Assembly: GCF_009754945.1 (NCBI RefSeq)
Contig: NZ_WPIN01000003.1
Location: 744,001-808,000, forward strand
Reading direction: 5' to 3'
Origin: Spirosoma arboris
GTDB taxonomy: Bacteria; Bacteroidota; Bacteroidia; Cytophagales; Spirosomataceae
Length of the DNA stretch: 64,000 nt
The translations under genes and the position numbers were made by a program. The notes beneath the pieces were generated by a model. That model saw only the letters and a list, made by a program, of their open reading frames with translations. It made no database searches and was not told the origin of the DNA. This document shows positions 17,081-26,247 of the stretch, piece by piece. The stretch's first letter is position 1, and the number at the start of each line of letters is the position of its first letter.

Positions 17081-17959
17081 CTACCTATAGAGCACCTTCG
17101 CCATTTCCAGCGGCCTGTCTGTTGACATGATATCGGCCCCATTTTGGACAAATGTTTTATATACCTGATCCCCTTTAGCAGCCGCTTGTTTATCTAAATT
17201 GCCCAGCGTTCCCAAAATACAGGCAATACCTTTGTCGTGCAGAAATTTGTACAGCGCGGCATCCGGCTCTTTCACCCCAACAAAGGCCACCATCCGATTG
17301 TCGGGAACGCCTAGTTCGTGCAGACGGTCGTATTCAGCCTGATTGCGAATTGTCACCGAAATCATCAGGTTCGGGTCGAGCTGATTGATTTTGGCCGCGT
17401 CCTGAGCGTTATAAGTGATAACGGCTGCGTAGGCACCCATTCCCGTTTTGTGAACCATGTCCACCACTTTCGCAAATGATACGTTCCGCTTGACATCGAG
17501 CGTGAAGGTCGCCTTGTTTTTTCCCCAGCGCAGGACCTCTTCCAGCGTCGGAATTTTGTATGGTGTCACGTTCCCCATATTGTCTTCCAACCGGTAAGCG
17601 CTCAGTTCGGCATATGCCTTATCAATTAGTTTGCCGGTGCCGGTAGTCGTGCGGTCGAGGGTGGCGTCGTGCATCATCACCATAACGCTGTCTTTGGTCA
17701 GGTCAATGTCGCATTCAATGATGACCGGCCGCGTGGATGTGCCAAGGTTTTTGGCCATATAGGCAAACGATTCGATGCAATTTTCGGGATACCCTTTCAA
17801 GTCGCCCCCACCCCGATGCACCGAAATCTTTGCTTCCTGATTGGGTTTGTAGCTAAAGAAATCAGGCCCTTTACCAGAGGAAGTATTGGTATAGGTTTTG
17901 GGGGAGCAGGTAATCAGGCCGACGCTGAGGCCAAGTACGATAAGTTGTTTTGTGATCAT
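17081..17959 (-). CDS. Glycerophosphodiester phosphodiesterase family lipoprotein
   Basis: A 292-residue exported TIM-barrel protein. A lipoprotein signal ends in GLITC (lipidated Cys about 18). Family motifs: SVHRGGGDLKGYPENCIESF (catalytic His-Arg and metal Glu), IIECDIDLTKDSVMVMMHDA (Glu/Asp metal ligands and the second catalytic His) and LDRTTTGTGKL. Usually such enzymes hydrolyse glycerophosphodiesters, but in Bacteroidota related lipoproteins occur in sugar loci. Co-directional with the transporter and dehydrogenase. Promoter expected in the 175-nt divergent gap to the LLM gene. Confidence 0.88.
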   Translation of the reverse strand: MITKQLIVLGLSVGLITCSPKTYTNTSSGKGPDFFSYKPNQEAKISVHRGGGDLKGYPENCIESFAYMAKNLGTSTRPVIIECDIDLTKDSVMVMMHDATLDRTTTGTGKLIDKAYAELSAYRLEDNMGNVTPYKIPTLEEVLRWGKNKATFTLDVKRNVSFAKVVDMVHKTGMGAYAAVITYNAQDAAKINQLDPNLMISVTIRNQAEYDRLHELGVPDNRMVAFVGVKEPDAALYKFLHDKGIACILGTLGNLDKQAAAKGDQVYKTFVQNGADIMSTDRPLEMAKVLYR

Positions 17960-18133
17960 TCTGGTTGATGATAAATTAACTGTAGGCTATTAAGCAGGAA
18001 CCGTTCTGATAAAGCCTATTGTTGACACAGGTAATAGAACGCGAATTCTTATGGTCAATATGATTTAGTATGATCTTAAAAATCTTCGGTCTATATGCCG
18101 TAAAAATAAGGCAACTCGTTATAACAACGTCGT

Positions 18134-19150
18134 ATGATCCCCTTTTCAATTTTGGATTTATCGCCCATTGTCGAAGGCGAGACCGCTACTCAGGCGCTAC
18201 GCAATACGCTTGATCTTGCCCAACACGCTGAAACACTGGGCTACAATCGCTACTGGCTGGCTGAGCATCACAATATGCCGGGTATTGCCAGTGCCGCAAC
18301 TTCTGTTGTAATTGGCTATGTGGCTGGTGGCACGAAGACCATTCGCGTAGGTTCGGGTGGTGTTATGCTGCCCAACCATTCCCCCCTGGTCATCGCCGAA
18401 CAGTTTGGAACACTGGAATCACTTTACCCAGGCCGGATCGACTTAGGCTTAGGCCGCGCGCCTGGGTCCGACCAGATGACTGCCCGAGCGCTACGTCGGG
18501 ATGCAACTGGCCCCGATACGTTTCCGCAGGATGTAGTTGAGTTACAGCGTTATTTTCAGCCCGACGACACGAGCCAGTTTGTACAGGCCGTGCCTGGAAA
18601 TGGCCTGAATGTGCCGATCTGGATTTTGGGCTCCAGTCTATTTGGGGCACAATTAGCGGCCATTCTTGGCTTGCCATATGCCTTTGCATCGCATTTTGCC
18701 CCAACTGAATTAATGCGGGCGTTGTATGTGTATCGCACGCAGTTTAAACCATCAGCCCAATTGAAGGAGCCATACGTAATGGTAGCCGCTAATGTGATTG
18801 CCGCCGATACCGACCAGGAAGCCGAGCGTTTGTTTACCTCCGTTCAACAGCAATTCTTGTATATCCGGCGCGGCAAAGCCCGGCAGATGCAACCACCCGT
18901 CGATAATCTGGCAAATCACTGGCCTGATTATGAGCTAGCGGGTATTGAATCGATATTTCGCTACGCAGCCGTAGGATCGCCTAAAACCATTCAACGCACG
19001 CTGGCAAGTTTTATCGAGCAAACGCAGGCCAATGAGTTAATTCTTTCAGCCCCTATTTATAGTCACGAGGCACGTAAACATTCTCTCACGCTGACAGCTC
19101 AAGTGCGCGATGCGCTGGCGGCTCGGGAAGCCGAGGCAGTTGGAATATGA
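18134..19150 (+). CDS. LLM class flavin-dependent oxidoreductase (MsnO8-like)
   Basis: A 338-residue bacterial-luciferase-like TIM barrel. [20 protein letters not shown] at the N-terminus, [20 protein letters not shown] (flavin-proximal His-His) and [18 protein letters not shown] are typical of the MsnO8/group-1 LLM proteins. It probably uses reduced FMN or a flavin to oxidise a small molecule; the partner flavin reductase is not adjacent. Single gene, convergent with leuS and sharing a strong terminator with it. Confidence 0.9.
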   Translation: MIPFSILDLSPIVEGETATQALRNTLDLAQHAETLGYNRYWLAEHHNMPGIASAATSVVIGYVAGGTKTIRVGSGGVMLPNHSPLVIAEQFGTLESLYPGRIDLGLGRAPGSDQMTARALRRDATGPDTFPQDVVELQRYFQPDDTSQFVQAVPGNGLNVPIWILGSSLFGAQLAAILGLPYAFASHFAPTELMRALYVYRTQFKPSAQLKEPYVMVAANVIAADTDQEAERLFTSVQQQFLYIRRGKARQMQPPVDNLANHWPDYELAGIESIFRYAAVGSPKTIQRTLASFIEQTQANELILSAPIYSHEARKHSLTLTAQVRDALAAREAEAVGI

Positions 19151-19157
19151 TAAAGTA

Positions 19158-19186
19158 GTTTTCGCTTGGCTTTGCCGAGTGAAAAC
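19158..19186 (+). repeat. Small hairpin after the LLM gene
   Basis: Arms 19158-19170 and 19174-19186 (GTTTTC...GAAAAC outer pairing with two internal mismatches). It precedes the stronger terminator and may protect the 3' end. Confidence 0.45.
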
Positions 19187-19197
19187 GGAGAACATCT

Positions 19198-19245
19198 ATA
19201 AACGCAGTGGGGTCGGTTTTGAGAAACCGACCCCACTGCGTTTAT
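19198..19245. terminator. Bidirectional terminator overlapping the leuS stop codon
   Basis: Perfect 22-bp stem (19198-19219 with 19224-19245) with a 4-nt TGAG loop. The leuS stop codon (19242-19244) lies within the right arm. The outer AT-rich ends and inner TTT/AAA allow function in both directions between the convergent LLM and leuS genes. Confidence 0.85.
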
Positions 19246-22082
19246 ATCACTACATTCACAATCCGCTTCGGTACGACAACCACTTTTTTAGGTGCTTTGC
19301 CTTCCAGCCACTTCTGTACGATTTCATCGGCCAGTACTTCCCGTTCGATTTCAGTTGGAGCCCGGTCGATGGCGAAGCTGATTGTTGTGCGCACTTTGCC
19401 GTTAATCTGAATCGGGTATTCGAAGGCATCCTCAACCAGATAATTCGGGTTGAATTTGGGAAACTCGGCTTTTGAAATTGTACCGGGCTCGTTGCCCAAC
19501 GCTGCCCAAAGCTCCTCCGTAATGTGGGGTGCGTATGGCGACAATATCAACACTAAATCCTGTAAAATAGCCCGTTTGTGGCAGTTCAGCGTAGCCAGCT
19601 CATTCACACAAATCATGAATGAACTTACCGACGTATTGAACGAGAACGCATCAATGTCATTCCCGGCCTTCTGAATTGTTTTGTGCAAAACTTTCAGTTC
19701 AGCAGGTGTGGGTTGCTCATCTGTAACAATCCAGTTGGTTGAGCCGTCTGCATTATCCTTATAAAACAACCGCCAGAACTTACGGATAAAGCGATACACA
19801 CCATCAATGCCATTGGTATTCCAGGGCTTGGCCTGTTCGAGTGGTCCAAGGAACATTTCGTAAAGCCGTAATACATCAGCGCCGTATTTCTCGACAATCG
19901 TATCGGGATTAACGACGTTGAACTTCGACTTCGACATTTTTTCAACCTCCACACCAACAATATAACGGCCATCTGGCTCGGTTATAAACTCAGCATTTTC
20001 GGCCAGATCCGGGCGAAGTTTCTTGAAGGCTTCGATATCTAATACATCATTTTCCACGATATTGACATCAACGTGAAGCGGGGTCACCTCTTGGCCGTTT
20101 ATCTGATTCAGCGACAAAAATATGGCTGGCGCCCCTTCTCGTCCTGTACCTGCTACCCGATACACAAAATTTGATCGTCCCTGAATCATGCCCTGATTGA
20201 TGAGCTTTTTGAATGGCTCTTCCTGAGGCACATATCCCCGATCTTTCATGAATTTGTTCCAGAAACGGCTGTACAGCAAGTGGCCTGTTGCGTGTTCAGT
20301 ACCACCAATGTACAGATCCACATTCTGCCAATAATTGATGGCTTCTTTACTGGCAAAGACGTTGTCATTGTTTGGGTCCATGTAGCGGTACCAGTACCAC
20401 GATGAACCCGCCCAACCGGGCATAGTGCTCAATTCATACTCATACTCACGTTGATATTTCCAACCTTCTGCCCGGCCTAGTGGTGGCTCGCCAGTTTCAG
20501 TAGGCAGGTATTTGTCAATAGCGGGTAATTCCAACGGCAAGTCGCTTTCATCAATCAAATACGGCAAGCCCTCTTTGAAATAAACGGGCACAGGTTCACC
20601 CCAATAGCGCTGACGGCTAAATACCGCATCGCGCATCCGGTAGTTGATTTTACCCTTACCCAGGCCCCGTTCTTCCAGCCATGCAATCAAGGTGGCAGTA
20701 GCCTCTTTGTAGGTCATGCCATTGATAATCCCCGAGTTGATATAGTGGCCTTCTTTGGTATTATCGGCCTGTTGATCAACGTCTTTCTGCGCATCCAGAA
20801 TTGGGATAATTGGCAAGTTAAAGTACGTCGCAAAGTTCCAGTCACGCTGGTCGCCCGAGGGAACAGCCATGACCGCACCCGTGCCGTAACCCGCTAATAC
20901 ATAGTCGGCCAGGAAGATCGGCACCTTCTCGTCGTTCAACGGATTAAGGCAGTAACTTCCCGTAAATACGCCAGACACAGCTTTCGTATCTGCCATACGG
21001 TCACGTTCGGAGCGTAGTTTAGCGGCATTCACATAGGCTTCAACGGCCTCGCGCTGTTCTGGCGTCGTTAACTCATCGGCCAATTCATGTTCAGGAGCCA
21101 GCACCATGAATGTAACGCCATAGATGGTATCGACTCGGGTTGTGAAGACTTCGATAAACGGTTCAGGTTTATTGGTTTTATCAACGTTTAACGTAGAACC
21201 TGAAACCTGAAACTTAACGGAAGCTCCTACCGATTTTCCGATCCAGTTGCGCTGTTGTTCTTTCAGCGATTCGGTCCAGTCGATGGTGTCCAAACCAGTC
21301 AGCAAGCGGTCGGCGTAGGCCGTGATGCGCATCATCCACTGGCGCATCAATTTCTGTTCAACAGGATATCCACCTCGCTCCGAAACCCCGTCCTTCACTT
21401 CGTCATTCGCCAGAACTGTACCAAGAGCCGGGCACCAGTTCACCACCGCATCGGCCAGATAGGTTAGGCGGTACTTCAAGGTTATCTCGTAGGACTCACG
21501 TGTGGACATAGCATTCCACTCAGCAGCCGTAAAAGTCGGAATATCATCCGCACACACCGCGTTGACGTCCGTCGTGCCGTTCGTTGCGAACTTTTCCAGC
21601 AGCGTTTCAATGGGTTCGGCTCGGTCGTTGTCTTTGTTGTACCACGACCGGAACAACTCCATAAAAATCCACTGCGTCCACTTATAATACGATGGATCGG
21701 ACGTTCGAACTTCCCGGGTCCAATCGTAGCTAAAACCAATATTTTTTAGTTGCTCAATGTATCGCTTACGGTTCTCTTCCGTTGTGACAGCCGGGTGCTG
21801 ACCCGTCTGAATCGCATACTGTTCGGCTGGTAATCCGAATGAGTCGAAGCCCATAGGATGCAGCACATTGTACCCTTTCAGCCGCTTATAACGCGCTACA
21901 ATGTCGGAGGCAATGTACCCCAGTGGGTGACCAACGTGCAGGCCAGCCCCAGACGGATACGGGAACATATCAAGGACGTAATACTTTTCCTTTCTCGTAT
22001 GTTCTTCAGGCTTATAAGTGTGGTGATCGTCCCAAAACTGTTGCCATTTCTGTTCAGTCTCGCGGTGGTTATAGTCGGCCAT
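19242..22082 (-). CDS. leuS: Leucyl-tRNA synthetase
   Basis: Class I synthetase charging tRNA-Leu, 946 residues. The HIGH-box equivalent is [14 protein letters not shown] near residue 45 and the KMSKS loop is [12 protein letters not shown] at about 715. A CP1 editing domain lies between them (the [18 protein letters not shown] segment carries the conserved T-rich and Asp editing residues). The length is somewhat above the usual 800-880 because of insertions in the anticodon/CP regions, common in Bacteroidota. Single gene; a -7-like box is seen at 22172-22179. Confidence 0.96.
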   Translation of the reverse strand: MADYNHRETEQKWQQFWDDHHTYKPEEHTRKEKYYVLDMFPYPSGAGLHVGHPLGYIASDIVARYKRLKGYNVLHPMGFDSFGLPAEQYAIQTGQHPAVTTEENRKRYIEQLKNIGFSYDWTREVRTSDPSYYKWTQWIFMELFRSWYNKDNDRAEPIETLLEKFATNGTTDVNAVCADDIPTFTAAEWNAMSTRESYEITLKYRLTYLADAVVNWCPALGTVLANDEVKDGVSERGGYPVEQKLMRQWMMRITAYADRLLTGLDTIDWTESLKEQQRNWIGKSVGASVKFQVSGSTLNVDKTNKPEPFIEVFTTRVDTIYGVTFMVLAPEHELADELTTPEQREAVEAYVNAAKLRSERDRMADTKAVSGVFTGSYCLNPLNDEKVPIFLADYVLAGYGTGAVMAVPSGDQRDWNFATYFNLPIIPILDAQKDVDQQADNTKEGHYINSGIINGMTYKEATATLIAWLEERGLGKGKINYRMRDAVFSRQRYWGEPVPVYFKEGLPYLIDESDLPLELPAIDKYLPTETGEPPLGRAEGWKYQREYEYELSTMPGWAGSSWYWYRYMDPNNDNVFASKEAINYWQNVDLYIGGTEHATGHLLYSRFWNKFMKDRGYVPQEEPFKKLINQGMIQGRSNFVYRVAGTGREGAPAIFLSLNQINGQEVTPLHVDVNIVENDVLDIEAFKKLRPDLAENAEFITEPDGRYIVGVEVEKMSKSKFNVVNPDTIVEKYGADVLRLYEMFLGPLEQAKPWNTNGIDGVYRFIRKFWRLFYKDNADGSTNWIVTDEQPTPAELKVLHKTIQKAGNDIDAFSFNTSVSSFMICVNELATLNCHKRAILQDLVLILSPYAPHITEELWAALGNEPGTISKAEFPKFNPNYLVEDAFEYPIQINGKVRTTISFAIDRAPTEIEREVLADEIVQKWLEGKAPKKVVVVPKRIVNVVI

Positions 22083-22489
22083 AATAGTAGTGCGGCTGAG
22101 AGCCGCATGATAAGCTCAATTAAATGTGACCGGTTCGGACTCTGATTCCAGTCATGTTACTCAATTATCTCGCAAAAATAGCCGATTACAAAGACTTTTG
22201 CCTACCAATCAGTCGATGAATGTATAAACACATAATGAATCAACTATTGTCACCTGTTCCTGTACCCAACTTTACTTGTACCGCGCTTCGTCCATGGCCA
22301 AAACCTCACTCCCAGCAGTAGGGCAAACGATGCTTATTACACTGAATCAGTGGTAAAATCGTTACTATATAGAACACGCAACGGCCCGCTGGCTTTTTGC
22401 GTATACTCAATTGAATCAGCTCCCGAAACAACGCATGATATGACTTTTTACGATTGATACTTTTCCAACTATCTATTTCGTACGTACCC
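22083..22489. other. Intergenic region between divergent leuS and peptidase genes
   Basis: About 400 nt without a credible gene. It holds the leuS -7-like box (minus strand, 22172-22179, reads TATTTTTG) and presumably the promoter of the S8 peptidase. Only short open frames without family features occur. No repeat or hairpin of note was seen. Confidence 0.6.
22172..22179 (-). promoter_or_regulatory. leuS -7 box (TATTTTTG)
   Basis: Matches the Bacteroidota TAnnTTTG box on the minus strand, about 90 nt upstream of the leuS start. No good -33 TTG is visible at the expected distance. Confidence 0.45.
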
Positions 22490-23683
22490 ATGCGACGTTT
22501 TTTATCGTTCGCGACGCTTACCAACGTCGCCCTTATCGGCTTTAGCCTTTTTGGTTGCCAGATTGACAGCAGTGTAGAACCAACTAGTATTGCAGCCGAC
22601 TGTCTCGTCAAAGCTTCTTCTACAAATGGGACTGCTATTGCCGGTTCTTATATTGTCACGTATCGACCAGCTTTAGCAGTCAGTTCATCGCCTAATGCAC
22701 GTCTTGCCAGTTCAGAAGCACAGGTCGAGCAGTTTCTTACGGATGCAGAAGTCGTCAATTCACAGGCAGAAGTTCTGGCTACAGGTGATCAAACCAGCTT
22801 TCTAGCCCACCTGTCTGAAAGTGAGTCTCAGAAATTACAACAGGACCCAGCTGTCTTACTGATTGAGCCTGACCAGATTATGTCTATGTGCAACTGCGTC
22901 GACGTAACAACGACAACGACATTACCCTGGAATATCAGCCAGACTGGTTACGGACGGGGCGACCTCCAAACCACGAAAACAGCCTGGATTATCGATACAG
23001 GCATTGATCTCGATCATCCCGACCTGAATGTAGATGTCAGCCGCAGTAAATCTTTTGTGAGTGGAGTAACTTCGGCCGATGACGAAAATGGACACGGCAC
23101 CCACGTAGCAGGTATTATTGGCGCTAAAAACAATAGCATCGGCGTAACAGGCATTGCGTCGGGTGCAACGCTGGTTTCGCTTAGAGTTCTGGACGATGAA
23201 GGCGAGGGTCGGTTGTCGGGGATTATTCAGGCAATAAATTACGTCCGACAAAATGGAAAAGCGGGCGATGTTGTCAATCTCAGTCTGGGTGGAGAAAGTA
23301 CATCAACGACGCTCGACCAGGCAATTACCCAGGCAGCCAATGCGGGTATTTTGTTTGCCATTGCGGCAGGTAACGACAGCAAAAACGCCGATAATTATTC
23401 GCCATCGCGGGTAAATAATGCCAACGTATTTACAGTATCGGCCATGGATAGCAGAAACCAGTTTGCTTCGTTTTCAAACTTTGGTAGCAGTGTAGATGTA
23501 TGCGCTTACGGTGTCCGCATCACCTCGACTTACATGGGTGGAAAATACGCGATATTGAGCGGAACTTCTATGGCGGCTCCCCACGTAGCGGGTTTATTAT
23601 TTATTCGGGGGAACACGTTCCCGAAACACGGAACAGTTACCGGCGATCCCGATGGAACACCTGATCCCATGGCAGGGGAATAG
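22490..23683 (+). CDS. Subtilisin-like serine peptidase lipoprotein (S8)
   Basis: A 397-residue exported peptidase. The start at 22490 gives MRRFLSFATLTNV and a lipobox-like SLFGC (lipidated Cys about 22); an upstream in-frame ATG at 22454 would bury the signal. An inhibitor-I9-like propeptide spans about 45-125 (SYIVTYRPAL ... LLIEPDQIM). The catalytic triad is visible: D169 (WIIDTGIDLDHP), H202 (NGHGTHVAG), S360 (SGTSMAAPHVAG). The domain ends soon after the catalytic Ser, with a short tail (GDPDGTPDPMAGE), so the last helices of the fold are compact. It is a cell-surface or periplasmic protease. Confidence 0.9.
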   Translation: MRRFLSFATLTNVALIGFSLFGCQIDSSVEPTSIAADCLVKASSTNGTAIAGSYIVTYRPALAVSSSPNARLASSEAQVEQFLTDAEVVNSQAEVLATGDQTSFLAHLSESESQKLQQDPAVLLIEPDQIMSMCNCVDVTTTTTLPWNISQTGYGRGDLQTTKTAWIIDTGIDLDHPDLNVDVSRSKSFVSGVTSADDENGHGTHVAGIIGAKNNSIGVTGIASGATLVSLRVLDDEGEGRLSGIIQAINYVRQNGKAGDVVNLSLGGESTSTTLDQAITQAANAGILFAIAAGNDSKNADNYSPSRVNNANVFTVSAMDSRNQFASFSNFGSSVDVCAYGVRITSTYMGGKYAILSGTSMAAPHVAGLLFIRGNTFPKHGTVTGDPDGTPDPMAGE

Positions 23684-23795
23684 TCGTTTATTATCATTGA
23701 AGCCAGCTATAGACAAGAATTGCCATTTGTTGTTATACGATTGTATTTGATGATTTTTACAACAAGTAACGACTCCTGTCCATAGCTGACTATCA

Positions 23796-24380
23796 ATGCC
23801 AACAACTACCAATGCTATTGACCGACTCCGCCAACGCTTTGACCTATTAACTTCGCAGAGCGACGACGACTGGCTCCGTTTCTCAACGATTGTTGAGTCG
23901 GTTGCTTACCAGAAAAACGATTGTCTGATTCAGGCGGGTCAGGCTGAAAAATACATTTACTACATCGACGAGGGCATGGTTCGGCTCTTTCTAACGAACA
24001 ATGGACGAGATATCTCGCTCGATTTTATTTTTAGTAATGACTTCGTTTCGGCTTATTCTTCATTTCTCACCGGCCAACCTACTGCGTTTACAGTTCAGGC
24101 ATTAAGTGATGTCCAGGCGTTACGATTCAGTCGTACGAAGTTGCTGGCTTTGTACGACCAATCGCACAAAGCAGAACGCATTGGGCGATTAATTGCTGAA
24201 CAGGCGTTCCTGCGAAAAACCAGCCGCGAAGTACAGTTTCTGACTAATAATGCCAAGCAACGCTATGTGCAGTTACTGGAACAAAATCCTGTTTTAGTGC
24301 AGACAATTCCCGTCCGACACCTTGCTTCTTACTTAGGCATTGCGCCCGAAAGCTTAAGCCGTATTCGCCGGGAGGTTTGA
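23796..24380 (+). CDS. Crp/Fnr family transcriptional regulator
   Basis: A 194-residue regulator with an N-terminal cyclic-nucleotide-like beta-barrel (CLIQAGQAEKYIYYIDEGMV, then DFVSAYSSFLTGQPT) and a shortened C-terminal helix-turn-helix (IPVRHLASYLGIAPESLSRI). No Fnr-type N-terminal cysteines, so Fe-S sensing is excluded; effector unknown, as for most Bacteroidota Crp homologues. It lies 22 nt upstream of a DoxX-like membrane protein gene that it may control and with which it is probably co-transcribed. Confidence 0.92.
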   Translation: MPTTTNAIDRLRQRFDLLTSQSDDDWLRFSTIVESVAYQKNDCLIQAGQAEKYIYYIDEGMVRLFLTNNGRDISLDFIFSNDFVSAYSSFLTGQPTAFTVQALSDVQALRFSRTKLLALYDQSHKAERIGRLIAEQAFLRKTSREVQFLTNNAKQRYVQLLEQNPVLVQTIPVRHLASYLGIAPESLSRIRREV

Positions 24381-24401
24381 TTTCCTAACAAATGTTAGTG
24401 G

Positions 24402-24905
24402 ATGGCAACAGCCTCTGCCGGAACTTTGATCCATAAATCAAACGGTATCAAGGCTATGGCTTTCTTTTTGGGTTTATTATCAATTGGGTCGATCCTGTAT
24501 GGAATTGGCTGGCTGACCCAAGCTCCTTATTTGCTTAATCCACATCACGATGCGTTGTTAGCCACTACGGTTATGTTCGTGATGATTGGTCTGACTCACC
24601 TCCGAAAACCGGAACAGCTTACCTACATGATCCCAAAGTTTCTACCAAATGCTCGTCTGCTTGTTTTGCTGTCAGGAGTGGCAGAACTTGTACTAGGCAT
24701 CGGTTTATTGATTTCGGAAACTCGCTTCTGGTCGGCCTGGGGATTAATTATTTTATTGATTGTGATATTCCCAGCCAATATTAACGTTGCGGTCAATAAC
24801 CTTCCCCCACCAGGAGGCTTACCAGCCAAACCCTGGTATGTCTGGTCACGATTGTTATTTCAGCCGGTATATATCATCTGGATTTGGTATGCAGCACTGG
24901 CCTGA
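24402..24905 (+). CDS. DoxX-like integral membrane protein
   Basis: A 167-residue protein with about four membrane segments. VFVMIGLTHLRKPEQLTYMIPK and the ARLLVLLSGVAELVLGIGLL helix match the DoxX/DoxD-like family often annotated as DoxX family. FPANINVAVNNLPPPGGLPA between helices 3 and 4 is also typical. The function of most members is unknown, sometimes connected with redox stress. Probably in one operon with the Crp/Fnr-type regulator. Confidence 0.8.
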   Translation: MATASAGTLIHKSNGIKAMAFFLGLLSIGSILYGIGWLTQAPYLLNPHHDALLATTVMFVMIGLTHLRKPEQLTYMIPKFLPNARLLVLLSGVAELVLGIGLLISETRFWSAWGLIILLIVIFPANINVAVNNLPPPGGLPAKPWYVWSRLLFQPVYIIWIWYAALA

Positions 24906-24935
24906 TGGATCAGTGTGGTAGTTTATACGAATCCC

Positions 24936-24967
24936 TTGCATCTTTCCTGATCCCTAACGTATCTTTG
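24936..24967 (+). promoter_or_regulatory. Promoter of the TSUP transporter gene
   Basis: -33 TTG at 24936-24938 and -7 TATCTTTG at 24960-24967, separated by 21 nt, matching the Bacteroidota primary-sigma pattern. Transcription is expected to start about 24973, leaving a leader of about 100 nt that contains a terminator. Confidence 0.7.
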
Positions 24968-24974
24968 TGACACT

Positions 24975-25034
24975 TTCAAGTCAGTATATACGTTGCTGAC
25001 TTGAAGACATGCGGCACGCTGACGTGCCGTTTTT
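24975..25034 (+). promoter_or_regulatory. Leader attenuator upstream of the TSUP gene
   Basis: Two hairpins lie between the predicted transcription start and the start codon at 25077: arms 24975-24984/24996-25005 (10 bp) and arms 25012-25018/25023-25029 (7 bp, CTGA loop) followed by five Ts, an intrinsic terminator. The GTCAG of the first left arm could alternatively pair with the second CTGAC (25019-25023). This arrangement suggests premature termination control of a sulfur-related gene. It does not resemble any riboswitch class that I know. Confidence 0.6.
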
Positions 25035-25076
25035 CATAAATACAATACTCCATTAACTCGATAGGCATTATACTGT

Positions 25077-26144
25077 ATGAGTCAACAGCTAGCCTCTACC
25101 ACCGATCCGGTAGGCACTCCATTTAGTCTGGCAGAGCCAGAAATCGACCTTAATGGACTGACGATCAGTCTTCAAGGAGAGAATGCAGCAAAACAAGCTA
25201 ATGTTTTGCGTGCTGCCTTTCCAGCGGCTACCGTGCAAACAGGCTCATCTCGCCCTCTACTCCGACGCAGGAATCGTACTGAAATTGCCATTTATGTTTT
25301 TTCGGCTCTCGCCTTAATGGTTGTAGGACATCTGTTATTCAGCTACTTCACACTGGATCGACTGACGGTTATTGCCAATTCTATTGACCTAACTCCCCAA
25401 ATTTTTTACTTCATTTTAGCCGGATTCGTGGCCCAGATGATCGACGGAGCCCTGGGAATGGCTTATGGCGTAACAGCTACGACTTTCCTGACAAGTGTAG
25501 GCATCAGTCCATTATTCGCTACCGCCAGCGTACACAGCTCCGAGATTTTCACCAGCGGTGTGTCGGGCTATATGCACCTTAAATTTGGCAACGTCAACAG
25601 TCGGTTATTTAAGATTGTCCTGATTCCGGGCGTTATTGGTGCTGCGTTAGGCGCCTTTCTGATTACCAAATTGGCCGATATGGAAGTAGTAGCGAACTAC
25701 TTATCACCAGCCATCTCGGTTTACACGGCTATTCTGGGTATTCTAATTCTCCGAAAAGCCTTAGCGAAACAGACCAAGAAAAAGCCCGTTCGGCAAATTG
25801 GCTTGTTGGCCTGGTTTGGGGGATTTGTTGATGCTATTGGCGGTGGTGGCTGGGGCCCTATTGTCAATACAACACTCATTGCCTCTGGTCGGCACCCGCG
25901 CTACACCATTGGCTCGGTCAACTTAGCCGAATTTTTCGTCTCATTTGCCAGTTCCGTTGTGTTCGCCTTATATGCCGGTTTGGATAACTACGGTATGGTA
26001 ATTCTGGGTCTGATTCTGGGTGGTATGATTGCCGCACCTATTGCCGCTCGTTTGGCGCAAAAACTACCAGTCAAGACCATGATGATTTTAGTCGGAATTG
26101 TGGTTATTCTCGTAAGTTTGCGAAAGATTATTAAGTTTTTTTAG
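25077..26144 (+). CDS. TSUP family (TauE/SafE) sulfite/anion transporter
   Basis: A 355-residue membrane protein. After an N-terminal cytoplasmic extension of about 85 residues (unusual; no known domain recognised) follow about eight helices of the TauE/SafE family: QMIDGALGMAYGVTATTFLT and, in the second repeat, GGFVDAIGGGGWGPIVNTTL. Such proteins export sulfite or import sulfur compounds. The next gene is O-succinylhomoserine sulfhydrylase and cysHDN lie downstream, so a role in sulfite/sulfate movement is likely. A structured leader precedes it. Confidence 0.9.
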   Translation: MSQQLASTTDPVGTPFSLAEPEIDLNGLTISLQGENAAKQANVLRAAFPAATVQTGSSRPLLRRRNRTEIAIYVFSALALMVVGHLLFSYFTLDRLTVIANSIDLTPQIFYFILAGFVAQMIDGALGMAYGVTATTFLTSVGISPLFATASVHSSEIFTSGVSGYMHLKFGNVNSRLFKIVLIPGVIGAALGAFLITKLADMEVVANYLSPAISVYTAILGILILRKALAKQTKKKPVRQIGLLAWFGGFVDAIGGGGWGPIVNTTLIASGRHPRYTIGSVNLAEFFVSFASSVVFALYAGLDNYGMVILGLILGGMIAAPIAARLAQKLPVKTMMILVGIVVILVSLRKIIKFF

Positions 26145-26149
26145 AGTAA

Positions 26150-26240
26150 AGTTGCCAAGTTGCAAGTGATTAAGTAGTAAGTAACTCACAAGTCAACAAC
26201 TCACTCCTCGATAACTTACTACTTAGCAACTTACTACTTT
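26150..26240. repeat. Spacer-filling simple-sequence inverted repeat before metZ
   Basis: A left part rich in AAGT words (about 26157-26190, including AAGTAGTAAGT) and a right part rich in ACTT words (about 26210-26238, including ACTTACTACTT) can fold back on each other. It fills the 103-nt gap between the TSUP stop and metZ start. Confidence 0.7.
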
Positions 26241-26247
26241 TTAGTAT

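Noticed and set aside
22234..22320. 28-codon open frame in the leuS-peptidase gap
   Set aside because: Too short, no domain or signal peptide, no promoter pattern that belongs to it.
24975..25034. Identification of the TSUP leader as a known SAM-type riboswitch
   Set aside because: The conserved cores of SAM-I, SAM-II and SAH riboswitches are not visible; only a terminator and one further hairpin can be supported.
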